Source: Ensifer sp. PDNC004
GTDB taxonomy: Bacteria > Pseudomonadota > Alphaproteobacteria > Rhizobiales > Rhizobiaceae
Assembly (NCBI RefSeq): GCF_016919405.1
Contig: NZ_CP070354.1
Coordinates: forward strand, 124,001-188,000
DNA: 64,000 bases
Reading direction: 5' to 3'
Positions 8,669-16,910 of this stretch are shown in pieces; position 1 is the first letter of the stretch, and each line of letters opens with the position of its first letter. The position numbers were made by a program, and so were the translations under genes. Below the pieces are notes generated by a model that was given only the letters and a program-made list of their open reading frames with translations, was not told the origin of the DNA and made no database searches.

Positions 8669-8769
8669 GCATTCTGCCCCAACCAATGAGAACCGATCAC
8701 GTTTATGGCTTTGGTCGCTCCGACCGGTTGCATCGTGATCCAGGCAACAAATGACAAGCGGAGGCAACC

Positions 8770-9012
8770 ATGAGCAAGCACGAAATCCGATCGCCCCTTC
8801 CAGGAACCTTCTATCGGTCGTCTGCTCCGGATGTACCACCGTTCAAATCGGACGGCGATGCGGTGGCCTCCAATGAGGCGATCGGTCTGATCGAAGTGAT
8901 GAAGACCTTCCAGGAGATCCAGGCGGGCGTCACCGGCGGCAGCATCCGGTTCCTCGTCGACAATGAAGAGCCCGTCATGGCCGGCCAGGTGATCGCCGAG
9001 GTGGAGCAATGA
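8770..9012 (+). CDS. Biotinyl-domain carrier protein (BCCP-like)
   Basis: An 80-residue stand-alone biotin attachment domain. The biotinylated lysine is predicted to be Lys45 in EVMKT, a variant of the AMKM consensus, with the mirrored hairpin GQVIAEVEQ at the C-terminus. It lacks the long N-terminal linker of AccB (about 150 residues in acetyl-CoA carboxylase), so it is unlikely to be the housekeeping subunit. Its stop overlaps the biotin carboxylase start (ATGA), indicating coupled translation. Expected role: carry CO2 on biotin from the carboxylase at 9009 to the carboxyltransferase halves at 10394-12239. Confidence 0.92.
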   Translation: MSKHEIRSPLPGTFYRSSAPDVPPFKSDGDAVASNEAIGLIEVMKTFQEIQAGVTGGSIRFLVDNEEPVMAGQVIAEVEQ

Positions 9013-10394
9013 CGATCCGCTCGGTCCTGATCGCCAATCGCGGCGAGATCGCCGTGCGCATTATCCGGGCGGCAAAGGCCCTCGGCATTCGCACGGTTCA
9101 GGTCTACAGCGCCGCGGATGCGGATATGCTGGCCGTGAAGCTCGCGGATGAAGCCGTCGAAATCGGTCCGCCGGCGCCGAAGAAATCCTATCTCGATATT
9201 GCCGCCGTGATCTCGGCGGCCAAGCGTGCCGGGGTCGATGCCGTGCATCCGGGCTACGGCTTCCTGTCGGAAAACGGCGATTTCGCCGATGCGGTGGTTG
9301 CCGCGGGCATGATCTTCATCGGCCCTTCGGGTGACGCCATCCGGCTGCTCGGCGACAAGGTGCAGGCCCGTGCCGTCGCCGAGAAGGCAGGTGTGCCGAC
9401 GGTACCCGGTAGCAACGGCCGGATTTCGAGCGTGGAAGAGGCGCATGCGGTAACGGCTGAGACCGGCTTCCCGGTTATGATCAAGGCGGCCGCCGGCGGC
9501 GGCGGGCGCGGCATCCGCATCGTCAACGATCCGGCGGAACTTGACAAGCAGTTCCCCCAGGCGTCGGCCGAGGCGCTCGCCTCCTTCGGCGACGGCGGCC
9601 TCTACCTCGAGAAAGTCATCACCCGCGCGCGTCACGTTGAGGTGCAGATTCTCGGTGATGGCGAGAACTTCGTGCATTGCTTCGAGCGGGAGTGCTCGCT
9701 GCAGCGCCGCCGTCAGAAGGTCTGGGAAGAGGCGCCTTCGTTCCTCCTGCCTGCAGATGTACGACAGAAGCTCTGCGACAGCGCCGTCGCGCTCGCCCGG
9801 GCCGTCGGCTATCGCGGCGCCGGCACCGTCGAATACCTCTATGACGACGAAACGCGGGATTTCTACTTTATCGAGGTCAACACGCGCATTCAGGTCGAGC
9901 ATCCGGTTACCGAGATGATCACTGGCATCGACCTCGTGCAGGAGATGTTCCGTGTCGCCGGCGGTGCGTCGCTCTCCGTGCTTCAATCGGGCGTCGCTGC
10001 GCGCGGCCACGCGATCGAGTGCCGGATCAATGCCGAGGACCCGGCACGCGGCTTCATGCCGGCGCCCGGCAAGATTTCCCGTTTGCGTGTTCCGGATGGC
10101 GAGGGCGTTCGTTTCGACACAATGCTCTACGAGGGTTACGCGATACCACCTTTCTACGACTCCCTGCTTGGCAAGCTGATCGTCTGGGGCGAGGACAGGG
10201 CAGCGTGTCTCGCCAGACTTTCGCGCGCGCTTGCCGATTTGAAGATCGAAGGCGTGCCGACGACGATCGCCCTGCATCAGGCGCTGGCCGCCGACGCGCA
10301 AGTTGCGGCCGGCGCGTTCCATACCCGCTTTCTCGAAACTTGGCTGGAAACCGAATTTGCCGCTTCGGGCGGCCGCACCGCGGAGGTCGCGTGA
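9009..10394 (+). CDS. Biotin carboxylase (AccC-like) of a dedicated biotin-dependent complex
   Basis: A 461-residue protein with the full biotin carboxylase architecture: N-terminal Rossmann part (VLIANRGEIAVRIIRAAKALG), the Gly-rich ATP-grasp loop AAAGGGGRGIRI, and the catalytic FIEVNTRIQVEHPVTEM segment. It uses ATP and bicarbonate to carboxylate biotin on the carrier protein. Length and motifs match AccC, but no CoA carboxyltransferase genes are present. Instead the start overlaps the BCCP stop and its own stop overlaps the KipI-like gene (ATGA). This supports a separate amide- or lactam-directed carboxylase rather than acetyl-CoA carboxylase. Confidence 0.93.
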   Translation: MTIRSVLIANRGEIAVRIIRAAKALGIRTVQVYSAADADMLAVKLADEAVEIGPPAPKKSYLDIAAVISAAKRAGVDAVHPGYGFLSENGDFADAVVAAGMIFIGPSGDAIRLLGDKVQARAVAEKAGVPTVPGSNGRISSVEEAHAVTAETGFPVMIKAAAGGGGRGIRIVNDPAELDKQFPQASAEALASFGDGGLYLEKVITRARHVEVQILGDGENFVHCFERECSLQRRRQKVWEEAPSFLLPADVRQKLCDSAVALARAVGYRGAGTVEYLYDDETRDFYFIEVNTRIQVEHPVTEMITGIDLVQEMFRVAGGASLSVLQSGVAARGHAIECRINAEDPARGFMPAPGKISRLRVPDGEGVRFDTMLYEGYAIPPFYDSLLGKLIVWGEDRAACLARLSRALADLKIEGVPTTIALHQALAADAQVAAGAFHTRFLETWLETEFAASGGRTAEVA

Positions 10395-11269
10395 TGCCGA
10401 CACGTTACACGTTTGGAGGCGACGAGCATCTGTTCGTCGAATGCAGCGACGAGATGTCCCTCGAAGCCTTCTTCAAGAGCCTTTCGATGGCGAAGGGCGT
10501 GCGGGAGAGCCGCATCCGCGGCGTCACCGAAATCTGCCCGGCGAACGCTTCCTTCCAGATCAAGTTCGATCCTGACGTCATCAAGCCGGATGACGTCCTG
10601 AAGGAAGTCCGCGCCATCGAAGGGGCGGCGGAGCGGGCTGAGCCGGTCATCCGCACGCGTATCGTCGAGATCCCGGTCTTTTACAACGACCCCTGGACGC
10701 ACGAAACGCTGATGCGCTTCCGTGAACGGCACCAGGACCCCGGCGGTACCGACCTCGACTATGCGGCGCGCATCAACGGATACGACGCGGTGACCGACTT
10801 CGTAGCCGCCCACTCAGGCTCGCCCTGGTTCGTCTCGATGGTCGGTTTCGTTGCAGGCCTGCCCTTCATGTATCAGATGGTCGAGCGGCAACGGCAGATC
10901 GAGGTGCCGAAGTATCTCAGGCCGCGGACCGATACGCCGAAGCTGACGGTCGGCCATGGCGGTTGTTTCGGCTGCATCTATTCGGTGCGGGGTGCTGGCG
11001 GCTACCAGATGTTCGGCATCACGCCGATGCCGATCTTCGATCCGACGCAGACGACCAGTTATCTCCGCGATTTCATGGTGTTCTTCCGCCCCGGTGACAT
11101 TGTGAAGTTCAAGCCGATCGATCGCGACGCCTATGACCAGGCGGTCGAGGATGTCGACAAGGGGCGCTTCGCGCCACCGATCCGCGATGTCAGCTTCGAT
11201 CTGCGCCAGTTCCGGAAGGATATCGCCGGATACAACACCAAGCTGGAGGGTGTGCTCAATGGCCATTAA
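10394..11269 (+). CDS. pxpB: PxpB/KipI-like carboxyltransferase subunit
   Basis: About 291 residues from the ATG that overlaps the biotin carboxylase stop; the frame is open further upstream but that part lies inside accC-like sequence. It contains the KipI/CT_C_D features DPWTHETLMRF, SGSPWFVSMVGFVAGLPFMYQM and a C-terminal region FRPGDIVKFKPIDRDAYD. KipI-KipA type domains form 5-oxoprolinase subunits B and C and also the carboxyltransferase domain of urea carboxylase and allophanate-type enzymes. With biotin carboxylase and carrier adjacent, the carboxyltransferase role is favoured. Its stop lies after the start of the KipA-like gene. Confidence 0.88.
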   Translation: MPTRYTFGGDEHLFVECSDEMSLEAFFKSLSMAKGVRESRIRGVTEICPANASFQIKFDPDVIKPDDVLKEVRAIEGAAERAEPVIRTRIVEIPVFYNDPWTHETLMRFRERHQDPGGTDLDYAARINGYDAVTDFVAAHSGSPWFVSMVGFVAGLPFMYQMVERQRQIEVPKYLRPRTDTPKLTVGHGGCFGCIYSVRGAGGYQMFGITPMPIFDPTQTTSYLRDFMVFFRPGDIVKFKPIDRDAYDQAVEDVDKGRFAPPIRDVSFDLRQFRKDIAGYNTKLEGVLNGH

Positions 11270-12239
11270 CGTGCTGCATCATGGTCTGGCGACCACTATC
11301 CAGGACCTAGGCCGTCCCGGCTACTTCCATCTCGGTATCCCGATCGGTGGCGCCATGGATCGCTACGCGATGCGTGCCGCCAACCTGCTTGTCGGCAACG
11401 ATGAAGGCGCTGCCGGGCTGGAGGCGGTCTTCCTCGGGCCCAAACTCGAATTCACCGAAGATGCGCTTGTTGCCGTCACCGGCGCCGACATGCCGGTCAA
11501 GGTCGACGACGTGCTGCAGCCGGGCTGGACGGCCTTTCGGGTGAGGGCCGGCCAAACCCTGAGCTTCGACTTCCTTAAATCCGGCGCGCGTATCTATATC
11601 GCCGTCTCGGGCGGTATCGACGTGCCGGAGGCGCTCGGCAGTCGCTCGACCTATCCGATCGGCGCGCTTGGTGGGCACAAGGGACGCGCGCTTGCAGCCG
11701 GTGACGTGCTGCCGGTTGGGCAAACGGGCGCCGGCCGCGAAGGGCTGACGGTTGACGAAAGCCTGCGCCGCGGACCCGCGGCGCCTGCCGCACTACGGGT
11801 GCTGCCCGGGCTCTACTGGCACCGCCTGACGGACGAGGCAAAGCAGACGTTCTTTGCCGACGAGTGGAAGGTGGCGCCGGAAGCCGACCGCATGGGCTAC
11901 CGCTTCCGCGGCGGCCGCAAGCTCAGCTTCGTCGATCGCGACCAGCCATTCGGCGCCGGCTCCGATCCTTCGAACATCGTCGACAGTTGCTATCCCTATG
12001 GCTCGATCCAGGTGCCGGGCGGAACGGAGCCGATCATCCTGCATCGCGACGCCGTATCGGGTGGCGGCTACTTCATGGTCGGGACTGTGATCTCGGCGGA
12101 CATGGACCTCATCGGTCAGTTGCAGCCGCATACGCCGACCCGTTTCGTCGAGGTGACGATGGAGGAAGCGTTGGCGGCTCGCGCCGAAGAGGGCAGGCGG
12201 CTCGAAGCCCTGCGGGCGGCGATTGCCGGAAAGGCGTGA
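11259..12239 (+). CDS. pxpC: PxpC/KipA-like carboxyltransferase subunit
   Basis: A 326-residue protein whose ATG lies 11 bases inside the preceding gene, so translation is coupled. Motifs are VLHHGLATTIQDLGRPGYFHLGIP near the N-terminus (read in parts), GGAMDRYAMRAANLLVGN, and ISADMDLIGQLQPHTPTRF at the C-terminus, typical of KipA/CT_A_B proteins of about 310-340 residues. It pairs with the KipI-like subunit to form the active site that transfers carboxyl from biotin to an amide nitrogen, or hydrolyses an ATP-activated lactam. It is the last gene of the LysR-linked operon; a hairpin follows. Confidence 0.88.
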   Translation: MAINVLHHGLATTIQDLGRPGYFHLGIPIGGAMDRYAMRAANLLVGNDEGAAGLEAVFLGPKLEFTEDALVAVTGADMPVKVDDVLQPGWTAFRVRAGQTLSFDFLKSGARIYIAVSGGIDVPEALGSRSTYPIGALGGHKGRALAAGDVLPVGQTGAGREGLTVDESLRRGPAAPAALRVLPGLYWHRLTDEAKQTFFADEWKVAPEADRMGYRFRGGRKLSFVDRDQPFGAGSDPSNIVDSCYPYGSIQVPGGTEPIILHRDAVSGGGYFMVGTVISADMDLIGQLQPHTPTRFVEVTMEEALAARAEEGRRLEALRAAIAGKA

Positions 12240-12252
12240 CACTATGGGCCGC

Positions 12253-12270
12253 CGGCCGCGTGAGCGGCCG
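12253..12270 (+). terminator. Hairpin at the end of the pxp/acc-like operon
   Basis: CGGCCGC-GTGA-GCGGCCG forms a 7-bp stem with a GTGA tetraloop 13 bases after the stop; flanking GGGCC and GGCCC can extend it imperfectly. There is no T-run. It separates this operon from the convergent gntR gene. Confidence 0.45.
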
Positions 12271-12415
12271 TTGGCCCTCAACATGAACAGTTCGATTGCA
12301 GCCGGCGACTAGGTGCTTGGTGACGGGAGGGCGAATGATGAGGAGGGCGGACCTGACTTTGCGATCGGCGTCGTCCGCATCAGTTCGAAGCGCCCGTCTC
12401 GGACCATTACCCCCT

Positions 12416-13456
12416 CTATTCGACGACCCGTGTCAGATAGGCCGCGGTAAAGCTGGGGCCGGGAATGATTGCGACGATCTTCATTTGTGCGATCGTCCGG
12501 TTCAGCGAAGCGTCGATATGGCTTTCAAGCATCGACGCTGCCGCCGCATTGGCGCCGCGCGTCATCAGCTCGACAATGAGCTTCAGTTCGGCAATCACGG
12601 TCGGATCGCCCGGCAGCCCCAACTGCCGAAGCAGTCTTTCGGTGGCAGTCACCGGCAGGAGGTTGTTGCGGATCAACTCGCGCAGGCGTTCGTTCGGCAT
12701 CGCAAGCACGCAGGCTTCGGTAAACTCCACGAGAATGTCTTCAAGGCCCAGCCAGCCGTTCCCGTCCTGCGTCTGGCCGAACTCGACCAGCCGGTTGAAA
12801 AGGGCTGTCAGCCGGTCGCGGTCGACATGCGCCGCGCCGAGCGCCAGTGCCTGCGGCTCCAGCAGCCGGCGCAGCATGAAATGATCCTTCACCGTCTGCG
12901 CCGTCAACGGCCCGGCGATCCAGTGCGAACTCTGGTTCTTGCGCACGAGCCCACGCTCGCGCAGGCGGGTCAGCACGTCGCGCACAACCGTGCGGCTGAC
13001 GTTGAAATGGTTGGCGAGTTCGTTTTCGATGATGCGGTACTGGCCGAAGATCACGCAGCCGGCCACGTCGTTCTCGATCTCATCGTAGATGCGCTCCCAG
13101 GACGAGCGGCTTTGCAGGGCCTCGTCGGCGTGTTGGGGAACGATGAGGCCGAGCGTCTTGATGTCGGTGCGGTTCGGTTCGATTGCCCGGCCGGGTGGAC
13201 CGACCAGATAGCCACGCCCTTTGAAGCGGTGCACAAGCCCGTCGCTTTCGAGCTGCAGGAGCGCACGCTGCACCGGTGCGCGCGAGATTTGCAGGATGTC
13301 GGCGATCGGTCCTTCGAGCAGCACGAGGCCGGGCGGCAGCGTGCCTTCGGCAATGTTCGTTCGCAGCACATCCTCGGCAATTTCGTATCGGCGCTGCGGA
13401 TTTTGGCCGAGGCGTGGCTCGTTCATGCGGTCTGGCATCTTCCGTTTGGCTGGCAA
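12416..13456 (-). CDS. GntR/FCD regulator with two winged-helix DNA-binding domains
   Basis: A 346-residue protein, about 100 residues longer than ordinary FadR-subfamily members. Residues about 24-85 form one GntR winged helix (LQISRAPVQRALLQLESDGLV). Residues about 120-183 form a second (NHFNVSRTVVRDVLTRLRER). The FCD ligand domain follows from about 188. It is divergent from the PotABC-like array and the space between holds several inverted repeats, so it probably represses that array and itself until an effector binds the FCD pocket. Doubling of the DNA-binding domain would let one protomer contact two half-sites; this is inferred. Confidence 0.9.
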   Translation of the reverse strand: MPAKRKMPDRMNEPRLGQNPQRRYEIAEDVLRTNIAEGTLPPGLVLLEGPIADILQISRAPVQRALLQLESDGLVHRFKGRGYLVGPPGRAIEPNRTDIKTLGLIVPQHADEALQSRSSWERIYDEIENDVAGCVIFGQYRIIENELANHFNVSRTVVRDVLTRLRERGLVRKNQSSHWIAGPLTAQTVKDHFMLRRLLEPQALALGAAHVDRDRLTALFNRLVEFGQTQDGNGWLGLEDILVEFTEACVLAMPNERLRELIRNNLLPVTATERLLRQLGLPGDPTVIAELKLIVELMTRGANAAAASMLESHIDASLNRTIAQMKIVAIIPGPSFTAAYLTRVVE

Positions 13457-13508
13457 AGTCGTCTCCTTTCTTTACGCCACTTGCCGGTAATCGTGACAGC
13501 GCAAAATA

Positions 13509-13535
13509 AATGCATATTGAATACTCATGTGCATT
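13509..13535. promoter_or_regulatory. Imperfect inverted repeat, candidate GntR operator near gntR
   Basis: AATGCATAT (13509-13517) and ATGTGCATT (13527-13535) pair at eight of nine positions around a nine-base spacer, 53-79 bases upstream of the gntR start. This position suits autorepression. Confidence 0.4.
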
Positions 13536-13791
13536 TTTTCTGCGCGTTTGTCCATTGCGTTGTCATGGGAAGGCGTTTCGGATCTGTGGGAGATTGGACT
13601 CTGCGAAGCCGACAGGGGTCGCCAGTCAAATTGATGATCCGTCGTGGTTGCGCCCAGCGGATCCCGCAATTGCATAGTGTTCTGTATGATTTGAGGCGCA
13701 CTGTCTTGCGGCGGGAGGGAAGCGTCCCTTCATCGGATTGAGGTGCGGCATTGCCGTTAATCTGCATCTGACAAAGCCGAATAAAAGTCTA

Positions 13792-13801
13792 TTGCATACA
13801 A
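13792..13801. promoter_or_regulatory. TTGCATACAA, near-palindromic GntR-type half-site pair
   Basis: TTGCATACAA differs by one base from the palindrome TTGTATACAA, which resembles operators of FCD-type GntR regulators. It lies about 210 bases before the transporter operon start and next to a second, perfect inverted repeat. Confidence 0.35.
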
Positions 13802-13809
13802 AAATCATT

Positions 13810-13830
13810 CATGTCATGGTTCGTGACATG
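13810..13830. promoter_or_regulatory. Perfect 7-bp inverted repeat CATGTCA-N7-TGACATG
   Basis: CATGTCA (13810-13816) and TGACATG (13824-13830) are exact inverted copies with a seven-base spacer. The centre-to-centre distance of about 14 bases suits a dimeric regulator. It is a candidate operator for the transporter operon. Confidence 0.5.
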
Positions 13831-14010
13831 CAAGCGCTCAGAAGAAGCGCGCAGGTGGAACTAACTTTTTAAATCGTAGAGGACCGTGATTTCAGCCGCG
13901 CATGTGAACCATGCGTGATCGCTATCGCATGTGCGTTCGGATGCCTGATCGGCGCCGACGAGGGCGAAGCATTCGCTGATGGCCGGTCGGCGATAACGGG
14001 CAGGAAAACG

Positions 14011-15087
14011 ATGTCGACAGTCCTACAGCTCAAAAACGTCACCAAGGCTTTTGGCGAGATGCGTGCGCTCGATGGTATCGATCTCGCGCTGCCGGGCGAC
14101 GCCTATATCTCGCTTCTCGGCCCAAGCGGCTCCGGCAAGACCACCTTGCTGCGCGTCATCGCAGGCTTTGAGGATCCGGACGGCGGCAGCATCCTGTTCG
14201 ACGGCAAGCGCATCGACACCGTGGCGCCGCATCAGCGCGGCATCGGCTTCGTGTTCCAGAACTTCGCCCTGTTCCCGCATCTTTCGGTCGCCCAGAACAT
14301 CGCCTTCGGTCTCGAAAACCGCGAGATCGATGCGGTGACGGACCGCCGGGTGGTCGAAGGGCGGGTCAAGGACATCATTGCTCTCGTCGGCCTGACAGGT
14401 CTCGAAGGTCGCGCCGTCACTCAGATTTCCGGCGGTCAACGGCAGCGCGTCGCGCTGGCCCGCACGCTCGTCACCGAACCGCGCATGGTTCTGCTCGACG
14501 AGCCGCTCGGTGCGCTCGATGCCAACCTGCGCGCCCGCATGCGCATGGAGCTTCGCGCCATCCGGGAGCGCTGCGGCGTGACTTTCCTGCACGTAACGGG
14601 AAGTGAGACCGAGGCGCTGGCAATGGGTGATACGGTCCTGGTACTCGATCGCGGCCGCATCGCGCAATCGGCCGATTCCGATACGATCTACAACCGTCCG
14701 GCATCACCGGCGGTCGCCCGCTTCCTCAATTGCTACAACCTCTTTCCCGGACGGCTGGAGGGCGGTGCCTTCGTCGGCAGTGCCGGGCGCTTTTCGCTGG
14801 GCGATCGCCCGGCAACCCGCGCGGCGCAACCGGCCTATGCGATCCGCTACGACCGTGTTGCCGTGCGCCCGCGCGAAGCGGCGATCGGGAACGACGAGGT
14901 CCGCGTCGAGGGCAATTTCGTTGCCAGCGAATATTCCGGCGCCGCAGTCAATTCCTTCTTCACCCTGGATGATGGTCGGGTCTTCGAAGTGGAGACCCAT
15001 CTCAGCCATGCCGCCCCCGAGGCCTATGAGGATCAGGGCCGCTATGCGCTCGTCTGGAAACGGGAGGACGCCCTTGTCTACGCTTGA
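14011..15087 (+). CDS. PotA-like ABC transporter ATP-binding protein
   Basis: A 358-residue ATPase with Walker A GPSGSGKTT (about residues 37-45), Q-loop FQNFALFPHL, signature [13 protein letters not shown], Walker [13 protein letters not shown] and a C-terminal TOBE-type extension, the layout of spermidine/putrescine and iron-type importers. The ATG at 14011 has AGGAAAA just upstream. It energises the two permeases that follow. A second complete ATPase of the same type is encoded at 19970, so this cluster has two for one permease pair. Substrate class is likely a cationic amine or related small molecule by homology only. Confidence 0.92.
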   Translation: MSTVLQLKNVTKAFGEMRALDGIDLALPGDAYISLLGPSGSGKTTLLRVIAGFEDPDGGSILFDGKRIDTVAPHQRGIGFVFQNFALFPHLSVAQNIAFGLENREIDAVTDRRVVEGRVKDIIALVGLTGLEGRAVTQISGGQRQRVALARTLVTEPRMVLLDEPLGALDANLRARMRMELRAIRERCGVTFLHVTGSETEALAMGDTVLVLDRGRIAQSADSDTIYNRPASPAVARFLNCYNLFPGRLEGGAFVGSAGRFSLGDRPATRAAQPAYAIRYDRVAVRPREAAIGNDEVRVEGNFVASEYSGAAVNSFFTLDDGRVFEVETHLSHAAPEAYEDQGRYALVWKREDALVYA

Positions 15088-15166
15088 AACGCCTCACGCG
15101 CCCGAAACTGAAACTGCCAGAGCCAATGCCTCGATGCTGCGCTGGTCCCCGGAGATTGAGAGATGA
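15074..15166 (+). CDS. Possible 30-residue small protein between potA-like and potB-like genes
   Basis: A TTG six bases after GGGAGG opens a 30-codon frame (starts LSTLETPHAPETETARANAS) that overlaps the end of the ATPase gene by 14 bases. It ends with an ATGA overlap onto the permease start at 15163. That arrangement is exactly what translational coupling needs, and without it the permease would start after a 75-base untranslated gap. The peptide has no recognisable domain. It may be only a coupling leader rather than a functional protein. Confidence 0.35.
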   Translation: MSTLETPHAPETETARANASMLRWSPEIER

Positions 15167-16062
15167 GCATGATGGCCGTTGCGGAACAGACGGAAGCAGA
15201 ATCCGTCGCTGAAAGGAAACCCACCGGAAAAGCGCTCTGGCTGCTCGCCCCTGGCGTGCTATGGATGGTCCTGTTCCTCGTCCTGCCGATGCTGATGATG
15301 GTCTACGTATCCTTCTGGACGCAGACCACCTTCAAGATCGAGCCGACACTGACCCTGAAGAGCTGGGTCACGTTTTTCACCAGCGATACCTATCTCGGCG
15401 CTCTTTGGACGACGGTGCGTATCTGGCTGATCGTTCTCGTCGCGACCGTCCTCGTCGGATACCCTGCGGCTCTCTATGTCGGACTGTTCGTCAAGAACAA
15501 GGCGCTGCAGACGGTTCTGCTGGTCCTTTGCGTCATTCCCTTCTGGACCTCGTTCCTCATTCGCGTTCTCGCCTGGCGCCCCATGCTCGGCAAGGAAGGC
15601 GCGATCAACATGATCCTCATGAACGTCGGCATCATTGATACACCGATCGAGGTCCTCCTGTTTTCGGAACTCTCGGTGACCATCGGCATGACGCAGATCT
15701 ATTGCGTCTTCATGGTCGGGCCGATCGCCTTCATGCTCGGTCGCATCGATCACTCCATCATCGAGGCGGCGCAGGATCTGGGGGCCGGCTTCTGGCGGAT
15801 CTTCCGTACGATCATCCTGCCGCTCTCCATGCCGGGTGTGGTGGTCGGCGCGATCTTCGTCTCCGTGATGGTGCTTGGGGAGTTTGCCACTTCCGCAGCA
15901 CTCTCCGGCCGCAAGGTCAACCTCCTCGGCAACATCATCGTCACCCAGGTCGGCTCGTTGAAATGGGCGTTTGCCGCGGTGGCCGGCGTCGTTCTCACCG
16001 TCCTGATGGGCGCCGTCATCGCCGCTCTGCTCAGGGTCGTCGACCTCAGGAAGGAACTCTGA
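15163..16062 (+). CDS. PotB-like ABC transporter permease
   Basis: A 299-residue inner-membrane protein with about six predicted transmembrane segments (for example LWLLAPGVLWMVLFLVLPML near residue 30). The EAA-type loop is IEAAQDLGAGFWRIFRTIILP, which contacts the ATPase. Length and motifs match the PotB/PotH family. It pairs with the permease whose ATG lies two bases after its stop. The cytosolic N-terminus is unusually long and polar (about 25 residues). Confidence 0.92.
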   Translation: MSMMAVAEQTEAESVAERKPTGKALWLLAPGVLWMVLFLVLPMLMMVYVSFWTQTTFKIEPTLTLKSWVTFFTSDTYLGALWTTVRIWLIVLVATVLVGYPAALYVGLFVKNKALQTVLLVLCVIPFWTSFLIRVLAWRPMLGKEGAINMILMNVGIIDTPIEVLLFSELSVTIGMTQIYCVFMVGPIAFMLGRIDHSIIEAAQDLGAGFWRIFRTIILPLSMPGVVVGAIFVSVMVLGEFATSAALSGRKVNLLGNIIVTQVGSLKWAFAAVAGVVLTVLMGAVIAALLRVVDLRKEL

Positions 16063-16064
16063 TC

Positions 16065-16910
16065 ATGAACGCCAGCGGCATGAAACTCGGCCTCGGCGCC
16101 TATACCGCGCTCTTCCTGGTCTTCCTCTATGGACCGCTTGCGGTGCTTGCGATCCTCTCGTTCCAGACTGGGCCGGAAGGCGGACCGCAGTTCCCGATCA
16201 TCGAATGGTCGACCTATTGGTACCAGCATCTCTTCGGCCTGACGCCGCCGTCGCGTATTGCGCCACTGCCGATCGAACAGGCACTGGTGCGCTCGCTCGG
16301 ACTTGCCGTGATGACGATGATCGTCTCGACCGTTCTGGGCGTTACCGCAGCGCAGGCCTTCCGCCGCAAGTTCCGCGGTTCCGGCGTTGTCTTCTATCTC
16401 ATCGTGCTCGGCATGATGGTACCCGGCGTGCTCGTCGGCCTCGGCATGGCGCTCGTTGCCAATACGCTGGGCATTGATCGCCACTGGTGGGGCACGGCCT
16501 TCGTGCTGCACGTGGTCTACACGTTCCCCTTCGCCTTCCTGGTGATGCTTGCGATCTTCAACCGCTTCGACCCCAGCATGGAAGAGGCGTCCTGGTCGCT
16601 TGGGGTCACTCCGGCGCGTACCTTCCGCAAAGTCACGTTCCCGCTGATCTTTCCCGGCGTGCTCTCGGCGATGCTCTTTGCTTTCACGCTTTCCTATGAC
16701 GAGTTCTCGCGCACGCTCTTTGCCTCGGGCCGTGATCTGACCCTGCCGCTGGCAATCTACGGCACCTTCTCGGTTGAAGTGCATCCGAACGTCTTCGCCT
16801 TCGGCGTGTTGACGACGCTGTTCTCTTTCGCGCTGCTTGGCACCTACGCGGCCTTGATGACGCTTTCGGTACGCCGCGCCAAGCGCGTCGCGATCCAGGA
16901 GGAGGCGTAA
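16065..16910 (+). CDS. PotC-like ABC transporter permease
   Basis: A 281-residue inner-membrane permease starting at the ATG two bases after the previous stop; upstream extension of the frame overlaps potB-like sequence. The EAA loop is EEASWSLGVTPARTFRKVTFP and LSYDEFSRTLFASG follows, typical of PotC/PotI. It forms the channel with the PotB-like protein. Its TAA stop shares one base with the ATG of the following dehydrogenase, so transport and metabolism genes are one transcription unit. Confidence 0.92.
   Translation: MNASGMKLGLGAYTALFLVFLYGPLAVLAILSFQTGPEGGPQFPIIEWSTYWYQHLFGLTPPSRIAPLPIEQALVRSLGLAVMTMIVSTVLGVTAAQAFRRKFRGSGVVFYLIVLGMMVPGVLVGLGMALVANTLGIDRHWWGTAFVLHVVYTFPFAFLVMLAIFNRFDPSMEEASWSLGVTPARTFRKVTFPLIFPGVLSAMLFAFTLSYDEFSRTLFASGRDLTLPLAIYGTFSVEVHPNVFAFGVLTTLFSFALLGTYAALMTLSVRRAKRVAIQEEA

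Larger units (their letters stand above)
13457..14010. promoter_or_regulatory. 554-base divergent regulatory region, gntR / Pot-like operon
   Basis: No supported gene is present. The region is AT-richer than its surroundings near 13500-13540 and 13770-13870 and carries the three palindromic elements listed separately. It should hold the promoters of the leftward gntR and of the rightward transporter operon. The ATPase frame is open upstream to 13915, but AGGAAAA right before the ATG at 14011 marks the true start. Confidence 0.6.

Noticed and set aside
8770..10394. Housekeeping acetyl-CoA carboxylase accBC
   Set aside because: The carrier is only a bare 80-residue biotin domain and the partners are KipI/KipA-type rather than CoA carboxyltransferases.
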